Positions 1-8,406 of a stretch of 64,000 nt of DNA are shown here, in pieces. The stretch covers positions 5,985,105 to 6,049,104 of the forward strand of contig NZ_ABIZ01000001.1 in the NCBI RefSeq assembly GCF_000172155.1, read 5' to 3'. This DNA is from Verrucomicrobium spinosum DSM 4136 = JCM 18804. Lineage in GTDB: Bacteria > Verrucomicrobiota > Verrucomicrobiia > Verrucomicrobiales > Verrucomicrobiaceae. The notes beneath the pieces were generated by a model, which was not told the DNA's origin, ran no database searches, and was given only the letters and a program-made list of their open reading frames with translations. Numbering within the stretch: the first letter of the stretch is position 1; the number at the start of each line of letters is the position of its first letter. The position numbers were made by a program, and so were the translations under genes.

Positions 1-938
1 GGATAGCAAGCCTGATCACTCCCGCTCGAGGGTAAGGACTGGATCACGGGGGAGCCCAAAAGCTCCTCCGCTTCGCGGTGCAGGACATCCCGCAAGACGA
101 GACGCCGCGCCCACTCCGCATGGCACGCGGTTTCATGCATGGAGCCGTTGAGACCAAACACCGCCGGGGAGTCTGGATGCAGGATGAGCCGGGCTTCATC
201 CAGCTCCTCCTCGGAAGGACGGTAGGCAGCCCAGATGGCAGCCACCTGAGTGGGATTGAGGGCAGTCTTGCAGAAGATGCCACGATGAATGTCCTGCTCC
301 ACTTCACGACGCAGGGTCTCCAAATCATCCAGGCGGTCAAACACCGGTCCGCACAGCGGCAGATCGTGTGCGCAGAACACCTCGATCAGCTCATCAATAA
401 TCCGGCCCAGCGGTGTTTCATAAACCGTGAAACCCCGCGGACGGCGAAGCCCCCCGAGCTGGGCAAAGAGATCATTGGCACCGATACGCACCCGCAGGAT
501 GCTCTCGCGATGTTCTGCACAGACGGCAGCCAGCTCACGTCGGCCACCTGCGTCGAGCGTTTCCCGGGACTCCAGAATGGGCACCAGAGGAAACCGGCCG
601 TCGAGGATCTGGATCCAGTGATAGATGGTGGCTGAAGTAGCCTTGGGCAACACGAACGCCGTGATATGGTCCAAATGCGCAGTGTTCAGCAAGCGGGAAA
701 GCATGTCCGAATCCGCCGGTCGTACCAACAACGCCCGCGGAGGCGCAGACTCGATGCGGTGCAAAACTTCACACAAGTCCGTGGCCGCGCGGGAGCGATC
801 ATCCGGGCGGACGGCATCCTCCAGACAAACTGCCAACGAACAAATGCCGAGGTTCTTCCTCCCTCCCAAGATATCCTGGAGACCAGGCCGGGAAGCGGGA
901 ACATAGAGCAAAGGAGCCAGGCTGAGGGGGGCAGTCAT
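1..938 (-). CDS. HpcH/HpaI aldolase / CitE-like lyase, 3' end outside window
   Basis: The reading frame opens at the ATG at 936-938 and stays open for over 310 codons to the window edge, so the C-terminus is missing. The protein has the HpcH/HpaI (CitE-like) TIM-barrel pattern: an N-terminal LLYVPASRPG strand, CLEDAV near residue 38, LVRPADSD, a VLPKA strand and LVPILES with the family's conserved Glu, then RIGANDLF. Family members cleave or form C-C bonds in CoA thioesters or hydroxy-keto acids. It lies 18 bp downstream of the StiP-like gene on the same strand, at the end of the Ter-associated metabolite module, where a CitE-like lyase is a regular member. Its substrate is unknown. The family assignment is firm; the role in the Ter pathway is inferred from context. 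Confidence 0.85.
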   Translation of the reverse strand, partial: MTAPLSLAPLLYVPASRPGLQDILGGRKNLGICSLAVCLEDAVRPDDRSRAATDLCEVLHRIESAPPRALLVRPADSDMLSRLLNTAHLDHITAFVLPKATSATIYHWIQILDGRFPLVPILESRETLDAGGRRELAAVCAEHRESILRVRIGANDLFAQLGGLRRPRGFTVYETPLGRIIDELIEVFCAHDLPLCGPVFDRLDDLETLRREVEQDIHRGIFCKTALNPTQVAAIWAAYRPSEEELDEARLILHPDSPAVFGLNGSMHETACHAEWARRLVLRDVLHREAEELLGSPVIQSLPSSGSDQACY

Positions 939-956
939 GTGAGGCTAAAGTAGCAG

Positions 957-2066
957 TTATTGAGCAACATTCGCGATTAAAGCAACCGCGGCAAACGGCA
1001 TCTGGCGCACCTCCAGGGGCACACCCCGAAGCTGGGCCAGCTGTCGGATGAGCGCGGCGTCCGCCTCATGAGCGTCTGGAGAAAGCAATACCACCCGTGG
1101 CAAACGGCGCAGCAGCACACGCACCGTCTCGCCAATGCCGAGCTTGATCCGGTTGCGATCCGTCATGCCATGTTCCTCCAACAAGGCGGAGAGAAAAGCA
1201 TGGGCGGCAACATAGCGGGGCTGACCGCCAGAGGAGTTGCGAGGAGATTGCTGGGCGGGGTCCAGGGCGGCCATCTTCTCAAGCATCACGCGGACAAACC
1301 ACTGGCTCACATCGTAGCGCCGCAGATGACGCAGTTCAACGCAGCCATGCCACTCACTGCCCCCCTCTTCCCCACGAGGCAGCACTGACCGCGAGACCAG
1401 TCCGGAAACTGTACCCCCCAGCAGAGTGGAGGGGATCAGGTAGTCCCGCGCATTGGGGGCATAACAGGCCGCTCCACACACATCGAGCGGGGTCCACAGA
1501 CCGTCATTAATTTCCTCAAACTCCGGCTTCCCTGCCAGGGACTCCCGCAGCTCTGTGGCGATGGTCCCCTTCCCCGTCCAGCCGTCAACAAAACGCAGGC
1601 TCTGGGCCGGGTGATTCTCCAGCATGGTGCGCAGTGCTGCATAATCCACACCGCGGTCACGTATGATGGAGATCGAATAGTGAGACACACGCAGGTCCGG
1701 CCTGGTCTGGCGCAAGCGGTGCCAGAGAAGCGTGCCGATGGGGGTCCCCGCCCGGGCAATGGAAGCGATGACCACCTCCCCCTCGTGCGCGCTCTCCGCG
1801 AGGGCCGCAGCCAGTCCGCAGATGTCCTGTGCCAGCTGGGCACCATTGGTGCGCAGACTCTCCCGAAACAATCGCAACCTCTGCCGGGTAGGAGCATCCT
1901 CCGGACCGATCATCTCACTGTAGTGCCGCTGTCCGCTCTGAATAAGGCGCTCCCGCTCCTCCAATGGGGTGGCAGACACCTCAATCCTCCGGAGCAAAAA
2001 AGTCACCTCCCCGGGCAGATAACTGCCGGAGAAACTGGCTTGGACGGGTGGATCAAGGGTCATCAT
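957..2066 (-). CDS. StiP-like cysteine protease / PELOTA-domain protein of Ter module
   Basis: A protein of about 370 residues matching the Ter-linked StiP family. The N-terminal part has the usual opening (FSGSYLPGEVTFLL) and a PRTase-like fold segment with VVIASIARAGTPIG and the strand-loop FVDGWTGKGTIA. The last 80 or so residues (DRNRIKLGIGETVRVLLRR onwards) resemble the PELOTA RNA-binding module often fused in this family. The ATG at 2064-2066 follows the upstream HAD stop by two bases; an in-frame ATG at 2085-2087 would overlap the HAD gene by 19 bp, so I prefer the shorter form. Comparative genomics links this family to synthesis or attachment of a nucleoside-like metabolite in Ter operons. 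The biochemical activity is not established from sequence. Confidence 0.8.
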   Translation of the reverse strand: MMTLDPPVQASFSGSYLPGEVTFLLRRIEVSATPLEERERLIQSGQRHYSEMIGPEDAPTRQRLRLFRESLRTNGAQLAQDICGLAAALAESAHEGEVVIASIARAGTPIGTLLWHRLRQTRPDLRVSHYSISIIRDRGVDYAALRTMLENHPAQSLRFVDGWTGKGTIATELRESLAGKPEFEEINDGLWTPLDVCGAACYAPNARDYLIPSTLLGGTVSGLVSRSVLPRGEEGGSEWHGCVELRHLRRYDVSQWFVRVMLEKMAALDPAQQSPRNSSGGQPRYVAAHAFLSALLEEHGMTDRNRIKLGIGETVRVLLRRLPRVVLLSPDAHEADAALIRQLAQLRGVPLEVRQMPFAAVALIANVAQ

Positions 2067-2068
2067 TG

Positions 2069-2803
2069 TTAGGGAACCGTAATGCATTGCTCCAGCTTGC
2101 TTCCCGCTGGAATGCCGAGAAACGAACAGGCTTTCATAAACTCAAAATCCGCAGGCATGTCCCCCAGTCCCATCAGGGGTGGGACGCCACCGGCAAACCG
2201 ATCTCGGTAGGCAGCAAGCCCCAGCAGTTTTGATACCCCGGGCGGCAGGACCTGCAGTTCGTTCTTCAACAAAGCAGCCCGGCACTGGCGGACCTGCAAC
2301 GTGGAGAGCAGGTTCACGCCAGCGTCCGTCCGCCACCATTCCTCGTCGGCCTTGGCAACCAGATAGGCAGGCAGAGGCGTGCCGCTCGCGACGAGACGGG
2401 GACGGGCTGCCCCTTGCGACATCTCCGCGATTTGCAGCCGGACGGCCTCCAATTCCTCACCCGCGGTCGAGAGCACAATTGACATGTGGTCGTTCCACTC
2501 GGAGTCAAGGTCGCCGTCCTGCCCCACCATGATGGCACCGTTGGCGAGGATGGCTCCGCGGAAACTGATCCCTTCAATGGCAACTCGGGAGAAAGAGTCC
2601 AGATCACGGGCTGTCACGGCCACAATATCAAAGTGGTTCGCCAGGGCTCGCATCAGCACATACGTGGCGCGAGGCATCCATGACGATGCAACCGGACCTG
2701 CATCCGTCTCCCTCCAGGTGGCTGGCACAGCCTCAGTCCCCGCGAATGCGCGGGCAAACAACGTGCCGTCCAGGTCTGTCGCAATCCAGTCGCGGTGACT
2801 CAT
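2069..2803 (-). CDS. HAD-superfamily hydrolase of Ter module
   Basis: A 244-residue HAD phosphatase. Motif I is DLDGTLF at residues 10-16, with the nucleophilic Asp first and the acid/base Asp two residues on. Motif II is the Thr of AVTARD near residue 64, motif III the Lys of VSKLLGL near 193, and motif IV the acidic pair in GLGDMPAD near 213. The cap insert suggests a sucrose-phosphatase-like (C2B type) enzyme acting on a small sugar or nucleotide phosphate. Its ATG overlaps the stop of the upstream PRTase gene (ATGA), pointing to translational coupling. In the Ter metabolite module such a HAD enzyme is expected to dephosphorylate the PRTase product; that step is inference. Confidence 0.85.
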   Translation of the reverse strand: MSHRDWIATDLDGTLFARAFAGTEAVPATWRETDAGPVASSWMPRATYVLMRALANHFDIVAVTARDLDSFSRVAIEGISFRGAILANGAIMVGQDGDLDSEWNDHMSIVLSTAGEELEAVRLQIAEMSQGAARPRLVASGTPLPAYLVAKADEEWWRTDAGVNLLSTLQVRQCRAALLKNELQVLPPGVSKLLGLAAYRDRFAGGVPPLMGLGDMPADFEFMKACSFLGIPAGSKLEQCITVP

Positions 2804-3957
2804 GGGTTCAATGTGCCGGGAAGTGGCAGAACTTCCAGCCGGGAAATGTGATGAATCGGGTGCCAGGGAGGCGGGAGAACGTCTTCACAGCACAGCAGAA
2901 CCCGGTCATAACCATGGTCCTCCGGCACGTTGTAGAGAAACTCCGTGTGACTCTCTCCTGTAAGAGCAGGAAACGACCTGACATGACCTATGGCGCCGCC
3001 AGGCAGCACCGGAGAGCGGGTGGTGGCCTGTACCCAGGCAATGACCCCTCTGGCCTCCAGATCAGCCGCCAGAAGCAGTGGCTGATAGCCATACTCGCCT
3101 GTCCCGATCACGAGTATGCGATGCCCTGGATTCACTTGCACCTGCCAGGGCAGATGCTGTGGGTGAGACAAGCCGTGCCGGGTTCCCCGACGTGCCAGCC
3201 CCGCACGATCTGGATGAGGGACGGCAGGAGGAGCTTGTCCAAAAGCGCCTGTCTCGACAAACTCAAATCCCCCTTCCACCAAAGAGTGGAAAGCAGCAAA
3301 TTCCGACTCCGTTGACTGGGCATCGGTCATCCATCGCGCGAGCACCGCAAGCTCACGCTGCAACGAGTCGGGGGCTATACCCCGCCAGCCGGCATAACTG
3401 GCGACCAATCCCAATGCAGTCCGTCCCGTCGTCGCCTCGTCATCCACCACCACCACTCTGCGAGCGGTCGTGAAAAGGTTCTCAGGATCATCCTCAGGTG
3501 ACGGGAGGTGCACCAGATGCGCCATGGCGTGGGAGTGACTCTCCACGAACTCAAAGGCAATGCCCCCCCCCGTGGGTCGCCGGGTGCTCTCTATGTAGAA
3601 CCCCTGCCCTCCCCTCTGGCACCAGGCGGCATACACCGCCTGGGCGAGCGTGGTGGCAGTCTCAGCCATGCCCACGAACAGGACGGGGCCATCTGCAGGG
3701 TCGATGGAAATCTTGTCCGCCAGACGGCTTGCGACATCCTGCATGGCCACGGGCCGGGTGGGCATGTGCCTGCCCAGCACCTTGCTGACGAAGAGGAACC
3801 GACGCCGGGCATTGTGTCTCAAGGCAAAGTCGCAGATCTCCGGCAGAGGGAGTTCCTCCTTCCGCATGGACATGCGCAAAATCCCACCAGGAAGAGTGGC
3901 CTCGTAATGCCCCGGAGCTGTCCGGACCACGTGAGGCGGAAGCGCTTCTGACTCCAT
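2800..3957 (-). CDS. Ter-linked phosphoribosyltransferase with C-terminal TRSP domain
   Basis: About 385 residues. The N-terminal PRTase domain carries a PRPP-binding loop, RRVVVVDDEATTGRTA near residues 167-182, with the two adjacent acidic residues and the TTG turn of type I PRTases. A C-terminal domain begins around HRILVIGTGEYGYQPLLLA (near residue 283) and fits the TRSP domain often fused to Ter-associated PRTases. Start: the ATG at 3955-3957 shares one base with the upstream TGA; a GTG one codon earlier is also possible. It sits between the ATP-grasp and HAD genes with overlapping ends, so the three are almost certainly co-translated. The likely reaction is attachment of phosphoribose to an unknown base-like acceptor. 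Confidence 0.85.
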   Translation of the reverse strand: MESEALPPHVVRTAPGHYEATLPGGILRMSMRKEELPLPEICDFALRHNARRRFLFVSKVLGRHMPTRPVAMQDVASRLADKISIDPADGPVLFVGMAETATTLAQAVYAAWCQRGGQGFYIESTRRPTGGGIAFEFVESHSHAMAHLVHLPSPEDDPENLFTTARRVVVVDDEATTGRTALGLVASYAGWRGIAPDSLQRELAVLARWMTDAQSTESEFAAFHSLVEGGFEFVETGAFGQAPPAVPHPDRAGLARRGTRHGLSHPQHLPWQVQVNPGHRILVIGTGEYGYQPLLLAADLEARGVIAWVQATTRSPVLPGGAIGHVRSFPALTGESHTEFLYNVPEDHGYDRVLLCCEDVLPPPWHPIHHISRLEVLPLPGTLNP

Positions 3958-5039
3958 CACGACGGCAAGTCCTGAAGGTTGAGGGCCGACCGGTCCGCCA
4001 GAAAGGCGCTGAACCCCTGCTGAGCCCGCACCGTTTGAACCGGCCTGGCCAGCAATGCGGCCACAACCTCGTCTTGCCCCAATTTGAGCGCGATGGCGAG
4101 TTCGAGGAGATTCACACCCGCCAGACAGGCAAGCGCCAGCCCACCGGACATACGGCCGTTGATCTCCAACAGCCGGAGCGAACCGCCATTGCTGGTCGTG
4201 CGGAACTGCATGTTAAACAGCCCATCCAAGGAAAACCGGGCCACCAGACGGCGGGCCAGGGCTTCAATGGCCTCGTTGCGCCCTACCGTCTGAGAAGTGT
4301 CCTTTGAAACAGAGCTCTTCGGCTTCATGCGCACCACAGACGCCACGAGTTCCCCTGTCTGACCCACACAGTCCACGCTGTATTCCACTCCGTCCAGGTA
4401 CTCCATCACCATGACGTCGCGAAAGCTCTCTTCACGCCCCAGGATGTCACAGGCCTCCGCCAGGGAGATCACATTGGCGTGCCCGTCCAGCAACCGGCTT
4501 ACGGGAGTGATGCGGTCATTGAGCACATAGAATCCCAAGCCAAAAATCGACTTGCCCGGCTTGAAGCAGGCGGTGCCCCCTTCAAGACGGAAGGACTCCA
4601 CCGCGGCCGTGAATTCGGCCACCGTATTGACCTTGATGTAGCGCGAAACAAGCGCCACGTCTTCCGGTATCCTGGCCAGGAACTCAGGTTTGTCTTCGAG
4701 CAGCCGGAGAGTATCGGCATCGGCGGCCACCAGCACCTGGGTGCCCAACGCCTCAAACTCCGCGCGCCTGGCTGAGATGCTGGGCCGGGCCCGACCCGGC
4801 ACCAGCAACTGAATGCGGCGAGTGCGACAGACTTCCAGACACCAGTCCACGTAGGCATCCCCCTGGAGCCCATCGGGTTCTAGGAAAGCCTCATCCGCTC
4901 CGCACATGGCGGGAGCGTCCCACTGGGGGTGGCTCACCAGGAGATGGAGCCCGCCCCCCGCTGTGGGTTGCTTGAGCAACCCCAGCAAGGGGTGCAGGCT
5001 GGAACTGGCCCTGCTAAACCAGACACAAGGTTTGGTCAT
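3957..5039 (-). CDS. ATP-grasp ligase of Ter module
   Basis: A 360-residue ATP-grasp enzyme. A pre-ATP-grasp domain covers about the first 110 residues, followed by the Lys-containing ATP lid (DKPEFLARIPEDVALV and later CFKPGKSIFGLG). The Mg-ATP acidic cluster includes VMEYLDGVEYSVDCVG and, near the C-terminus, LRLLEINGRMSGG with the metal-binding Glu and Asn. ATP-grasp ligases join a carboxylate to an amine or thiol through an acyl phosphate. It is the first gene of the tight five-gene block that follows the TerD genes; its stop overlaps the start of the PRTase gene. The substrate is unknown, but the context is the conserved Ter-linked biosynthetic set. Confidence 0.85.
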   Translation of the reverse strand: MTKPCVWFSRASSSLHPLLGLLKQPTAGGGLHLLVSHPQWDAPAMCGADEAFLEPDGLQGDAYVDWCLEVCRTRRIQLLVPGRARPSISARRAEFEALGTQVLVAADADTLRLLEDKPEFLARIPEDVALVSRYIKVNTVAEFTAAVESFRLEGGTACFKPGKSIFGLGFYVLNDRITPVSRLLDGHANVISLAEACDILGREESFRDVMVMEYLDGVEYSVDCVGQTGELVASVVRMKPKSSVSKDTSQTVGRNEAIEALARRLVARFSLDGLFNMQFRTTSNGGSLRLLEINGRMSGGLALACLAGVNLLELAIALKLGQDEVVAALLARPVQTVRAQQGFSAFLADRSALNLQDLPS

Positions 5040-5101
5040 CAGAGCTCAGGAAGGTGGGGCGTGGAGCAGAAAACTGGCAGCATGATACTGATGAAAGCCT
5101 G

Positions 5102-5683
5102 TTAGAGGCTGGCCTTCATGGCTGGCAGCAGATCCTGAAAGGTGCGACCGGAGGTATTGTCCCCGATGGCATGCATCTTCCACTCGCCATTGTGGCGGTA
5201 AACTTTGGCCATGACCATGGCGGTGTGCGAGCCGTTGCAGCTCAAGTCATACTTCGCCAGTTCCTGGTTGTTCCCCCCGTTGATCACCCGGCAGAAGGCA
5301 TTTTCAATCTCCGCGAAACTCTGGCCGGTGAAGCTGTTCACCACAAACACCAGGGATTTCACCGAGGGTGAGACCTTGGAGAGGTCCACTACGATCTGTT
5401 CGTCGTCTCCGTCTCCAGCTCCTGTGCGATTGTCACCCGTGTGCCGGATCGATCCATCGCGGCTGGCCAGCTGGCCAAAGAAGACGATGTCCACCGGTTG
5501 ATTCTGCTCGTCGAAAAGCGCACAGCTCGCATCCAGATCGATTTCCTGGTCCTTGCTGCCGAGGCCGAAGAAGGTCTTCTTCTTTTTCGCATCCCAGCCC
5601 AGACCCATGATGATCTTGGTGAGGCTGCCACCCGCTTCTTTTTCAAGCGAGATTTTTTGTCCTTTTTGAAGGCTGATGGCCAT
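5102..5683 (-). CDS. terD: TerD-family calcium-binding stress protein
   Basis: A 193-residue TerD/CABP protein. It begins MAISLQKGQKISLEKE, the usual start of the family, so I chose the ATG at 5681-5683 rather than one 12 codons earlier that adds an unrelated leader. It has GLGWD, the DLDASCALFD strand and the calcium-binding loop [14 protein letters not shown] (near residues 90-103). Known TerD proteins bind two Ca2+ ions and act in tellurite, phage and oxidative stress responses; no catalytic activity is known. A neighbouring TerD gene lies 83 bp upstream, and the metabolite genes follow 62 bp downstream. The insert AKKKKTFFGLGSKDQE after GLGWD is longer than in the neighbouring paralogue. 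Confidence 0.93.
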   Translation of the reverse strand: MAISLQKGQKISLEKEAGGSLTKIIMGLGWDAKKKKTFFGLGSKDQEIDLDASCALFDEQNQPVDIVFFGQLASRDGSIRHTGDNRTGAGDGDDEQIVVDLSKVSPSVKSLVFVVNSFTGQSFAEIENAFCRVINGGNNQELAKYDLSCNGSHTAMVMAKVYRHNGEWKMHAIGDNTSGRTFQDLLPAMKASL

Positions 5684-5766
5684 ATGAAAAAATGGTTGAA
5701 GGTGATGAAACAAGGTCACTCCCCACGTGATGGAGAGGTGACCCGGGCAGGCACACTGTTACAGTC

Positions 5767-6342
5767 CTAGATGTTGACACCGTAGTTCTTGGCCATGGCC
5801 CCGAGGCCACCCTGGAAGCCCTGGCCCACAGCGCGGAACTTCCACTCACCGCTGTGACGATAAACTTCACCGAAAACCAGTGCGGTCTCAATGCTGAAGT
5901 CTTCGCTCAGGTCATAACGCACAATCTCCGTGCCGTCGGCCTCATTGACGACGCGAACGAAGGCCTGGCTCACCATGCCGAAGTTCTGCTTGCGGGCTTC
6001 AGCGTCGTGAATCGTCACGGCGACGGAGATCTTGTCCACATCTGCGGGCACACCAGCAAGGTTGACTTTGATCACTTCGTCATCGCCATCCCCAGCACCC
6101 GTGGTGTTGTCACCCAGGTGTTTGACCGAACCGTCTGCTGATTCCTTCTGGTTGAAGAAGATGAAATCCGCATCACTGCGCACTTTTCCGTCCGGATTGA
6201 GAAGGAATGCGCTCGCGTCAAGGTCGAAACCCGCACCATCCGTGGAGCGGGCATCCCAGCCAAGGCCGATCAGGATGTTCGTCAGACCAGGAGCCGTCTT
6301 GGAGAGGGAAACGTTGCCGCCTTTGCTAAGTGAGATTGCCAT
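5767..6342 (-). CDS. terD: TerD-family calcium-binding stress protein
   Basis: A 191-residue TerD/CABP protein starting [16 protein letters not shown]. It shows the family blocks in order: [23 protein letters not shown], the Ca2+ loop [14 protein letters not shown] near residues 79-92, [15 protein letters not shown] and [18 protein letters not shown] at the end. Length and motifs are those of a complete protein. It is one of two adjacent TerD paralogues and is more canonical than the downstream copy. The start ATG at 6340-6342 is the first in the frame and gives the standard N-terminus. In this operon it probably forms part of a TerB-TerD surface or membrane complex, as proposed for Ter systems. 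Confidence 0.95.
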   Translation of the reverse strand: MAISLSKGGNVSLSKTAPGLTNILIGLGWDARSTDGAGFDLDASAFLLNPDGKVRSDADFIFFNQKESADGSVKHLGDNTTGAGDGDDEVIKVNLAGVPADVDKISVAVTIHDAEARKQNFGMVSQAFVRVVNEADGTEIVRYDLSEDFSIETALVFGEVYRHSGEWKFRAVGQGFQGGLGAMAKNYGVNI

Positions 6343-6417
6343 GGTTTGTATGGATGTATGGTTTGGTCTTGTTTTTGAGGAAACTGTAGGACCGATAACA
6401 CGAGGATCGGTTCAAAA

Positions 6418-7701
6418 TCAGATGTAGCGACGCGGATTGTTTTTGTTGAACGCCGCAGCCTTGCCGGCAAGGCTGCCCTTGAAGACAGCAGGGCCGTCCA
6501 TGGTAACCCTCAGCCCACCCTGCGCCGTCCACTGAAGCCAGGGGGTGTTCTCACTGCCCGGCAGAGAAGTGAGGCCGGAGGGTTCAAGGGTAATACCCTC
6601 GGCATCGATCACCGCCAGCCCGATGACGTAGCTGTAAACCGTGTCATCCTTCGACGCGGCAATTTTCATGAAGTCAAAGGCGCATTCCACCACCTGGCTC
6701 CCGTATTCCATCTTCATGATGGGTCGAAGGGACGCCACGGAGACTGCGCCGTTGGACACTGCGGAATAAACGCTGAACACCATGCCCACCCTGCCGCCGA
6801 GGCGCTGGGCGATCGCCGGATTCACCTCCACCGTCTCGGTGGCGGGGGCATGAAGTGACGCCGCTGTCACATCCCCCAGATGGCGGGCGAATGGCATGGA
6901 GTCGAAGCTGCCCGCAAAATCGGGAGCCTGAATGAACTTCATTCGCCCATCAGGCAGCAGCATCCCCACCCGCAAATCGAGGTCGTCATTGCTGTCGGAG
7001 TCATCGCCGTTGTCCGTCCAGCTCGCCTTGACAATCAGCTTGGCGGGGGCACCAGCACCCTTTTCCAAAGAGACGCGATGAGTCTGCCCGGGTTTGGTCA
7101 GCGTGATTTTTGACAGGGACACCTTCGCGGGCAGAGGTGGAGGCACGACAGCTACAGGATTCTGTTTCTCCTCCGCCACTTCACCCCCAAAATGCTTGAG
7201 CAGGGCTGCCAGGCCCCCATTGAAACCCTGGCCAGTGGCAGCGAGTCGCCACTCCTCCTTCCAGTAGAGCTCGATCAACATCAGGGCTTTTTCCCCTGCG
7301 TAGTCCGTGGGCTGGAGGCGAAATTCCGCAACCGTCCTGCTGGAATCCCCCACCTGAACATACCCGGTGGAAATGTCCTTCATGGTGGCAGCGCCATCAA
7401 TCGTGGCCGTGAATACCAGCCTTTTGATCCCGGCGGGCAGGGCCGCGAGATTCAACCCAAACGTTTGATCCACGCTGCCTACTGCCCCAGTGGCCCGGAT
7501 GGAGCCACAAGGCGATGCTGGCTGATTGTAGAAGACGAAGTAGCGCTCGTCTGAAAGACGCCCTTGGGCATCCAGCCCGAAACAGCTCAAATCAACCGTC
7601 GAAGGTGCCGGGACTCGCAGGGTCACCTGCACCTTCAACCCTGAAATCCCAACGCCAAGGCTGGAAAGGGTGGATTTTTGGCCGCGCGCAAGGGGGGTCA
7701 T
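6418..7701 (-). CDS. TerA-like two-domain tellurium resistance protein
   Basis: A 427-residue protein made of two TerD-related domains, an architecture like TerA. The first (about 1-175) keeps the strands (YFVFYNQPASPCGSIRATG, ALMLIELYWKEEWRLAATG) but lacks the acidic Ca2+ loop: the GDGDDE position reads GAVGSVDQ. A proline-rich linker (PVAVVPPPLPAK) joins it to a second domain (about 190-427) beginning VSLSKITLTKPGQTHRVSLEK. That domain has a strongly acidic stretch, DNGDDSDSNDDLDLR, followed by GMLLPDGRMKFI and a TerA-type tail. It sits between TerB and the TerD genes. Naming it terA outright would go beyond what the sequence shows. Confidence 0.85.
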   Translation of the reverse strand: MTPLARGQKSTLSSLGVGISGLKVQVTLRVPAPSTVDLSCFGLDAQGRLSDERYFVFYNQPASPCGSIRATGAVGSVDQTFGLNLAALPAGIKRLVFTATIDGAATMKDISTGYVQVGDSSRTVAEFRLQPTDYAGEKALMLIELYWKEEWRLAATGQGFNGGLAALLKHFGGEVAEEKQNPVAVVPPPLPAKVSLSKITLTKPGQTHRVSLEKGAGAPAKLIVKASWTDNGDDSDSNDDLDLRVGMLLPDGRMKFIQAPDFAGSFDSMPFARHLGDVTAASLHAPATETVEVNPAIAQRLGGRVGMVFSVYSAVSNGAVSVASLRPIMKMEYGSQVVECAFDFMKIAASKDDTVYSYVIGLAVIDAEGITLEPSGLTSLPGSENTPWLQWTAQGGLRVTMDGPAVFKGSLAGKAAAFNKNNPRRYI

Positions 7702-7783
7702 CGGAACTGGTATAGTCCGTTGCGTGGAGGGTCAACTGAAGGAGGTCACGGGAACCTCCCCGAATGGAATGGCGCTATCTTGT

Positions 7784-8239
7784 CTAGAGATCGAAATCCG
7801 CCGGGCTGATGCCGACAGCAGAGCAGGCCTCTTTGACGGCCTTCTTCTCGTCAGAGTCAAAGTTGCCGTCCGAACCGCCAATGATGATGCCAATCTGAAT
7901 CACCGCACGAGCCTGATCCGGTTTGCTCTTGAGCTTGGCAATAGCCTGGATGGCCTCAACTTTGCCAAAGTCGTAGTCGGCAGTCATCTTGTCGCAGAAG
8001 TGATCAAACTTCTGTTTCAGTTCAGCCGCCGGGAAGATCTTGAGCATCTCATTGTTCGTGATCAGGGTGGCGATTTTGCCCTTCTCCTGACCACTTATCG
8101 TGCCGTCTGCCGCCGCGATCATGGCGCACATGGCCATGGTCCCGTTCGCAAAGTCAGCATTTTTGAACTTGCTGATGTTCGTCTGCAGGGATGCGTTCAT
8201 CCCGGCCACTTTGTCTTTAAGATTGTCCCAGAAGCTCAT
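7784..8239 (-). CDS. terB: TerB-family tellurite resistance protein
   Basis: A 151-residue all-helical TerB protein. It has the two characteristic acidic repeats, AAADGTISGQEKGKI near residues 43-57 and GGSDGNFDSDEKKAV near residues 122-136, which bind metal in known TerB structures. The N-terminus (MSFWDNLKDKVAGM) is amphipathic and typical. It is the first gene of the minus-strand Ter cluster and lies directly behind the only AT-rich intergenic stretch in the region, so the whole cluster may be transcribed from its promoter. TerB is thought to link TerD proteins to membrane partners such as TerC; a TerC-family gene is present at 38.5 kb. Confidence 0.95.
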   Translation of the reverse strand: MSFWDNLKDKVAGMNASLQTNISKFKNADFANGTMAMCAMIAAADGTISGQEKGKIATLITNNEMLKIFPAAELKQKFDHFCDKMTADYDFGKVEAIQAIAKLKSKPDQARAVIQIGIIIGGSDGNFDSDEKKAVKEACSAVGISPADFDL

Positions 8240-8253
8240 GTGTTTATGACTTC

Positions 8254-8282
8254 ATCATACAAGTTACAAACCTGTCGAGCAA
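8254..8282 (-). promoter_or_regulatory. Candidate sigma-70-type promoter of the Ter cluster
   Basis: On the minus strand a -35-like TTGCTC (8277-8282) is followed after 17 bp by TATGAT (8254-8259), five of six matches to the -10 consensus, 15 bp before the terB ATG. The -35 box is weak. A second TTGTCA further upstream is too far from this -10 box. The surrounding 170 bp is much richer in A and T than the genes on either side, as expected for a divergent promoter region shared with the sulfatase gene. Confidence 0.4.
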
Positions 8283-8406
8283 CATTTTGACAAATTTTTA
8301 AACAGAACCGTTCTGCAAGATGAGATGGCTGCTCTCAGTATCAAAATCTCGTCCGCCCCAGACCAGATCTGCATAATTTTTTAATTTAAGTATTCAACTG
8401 GCACAC

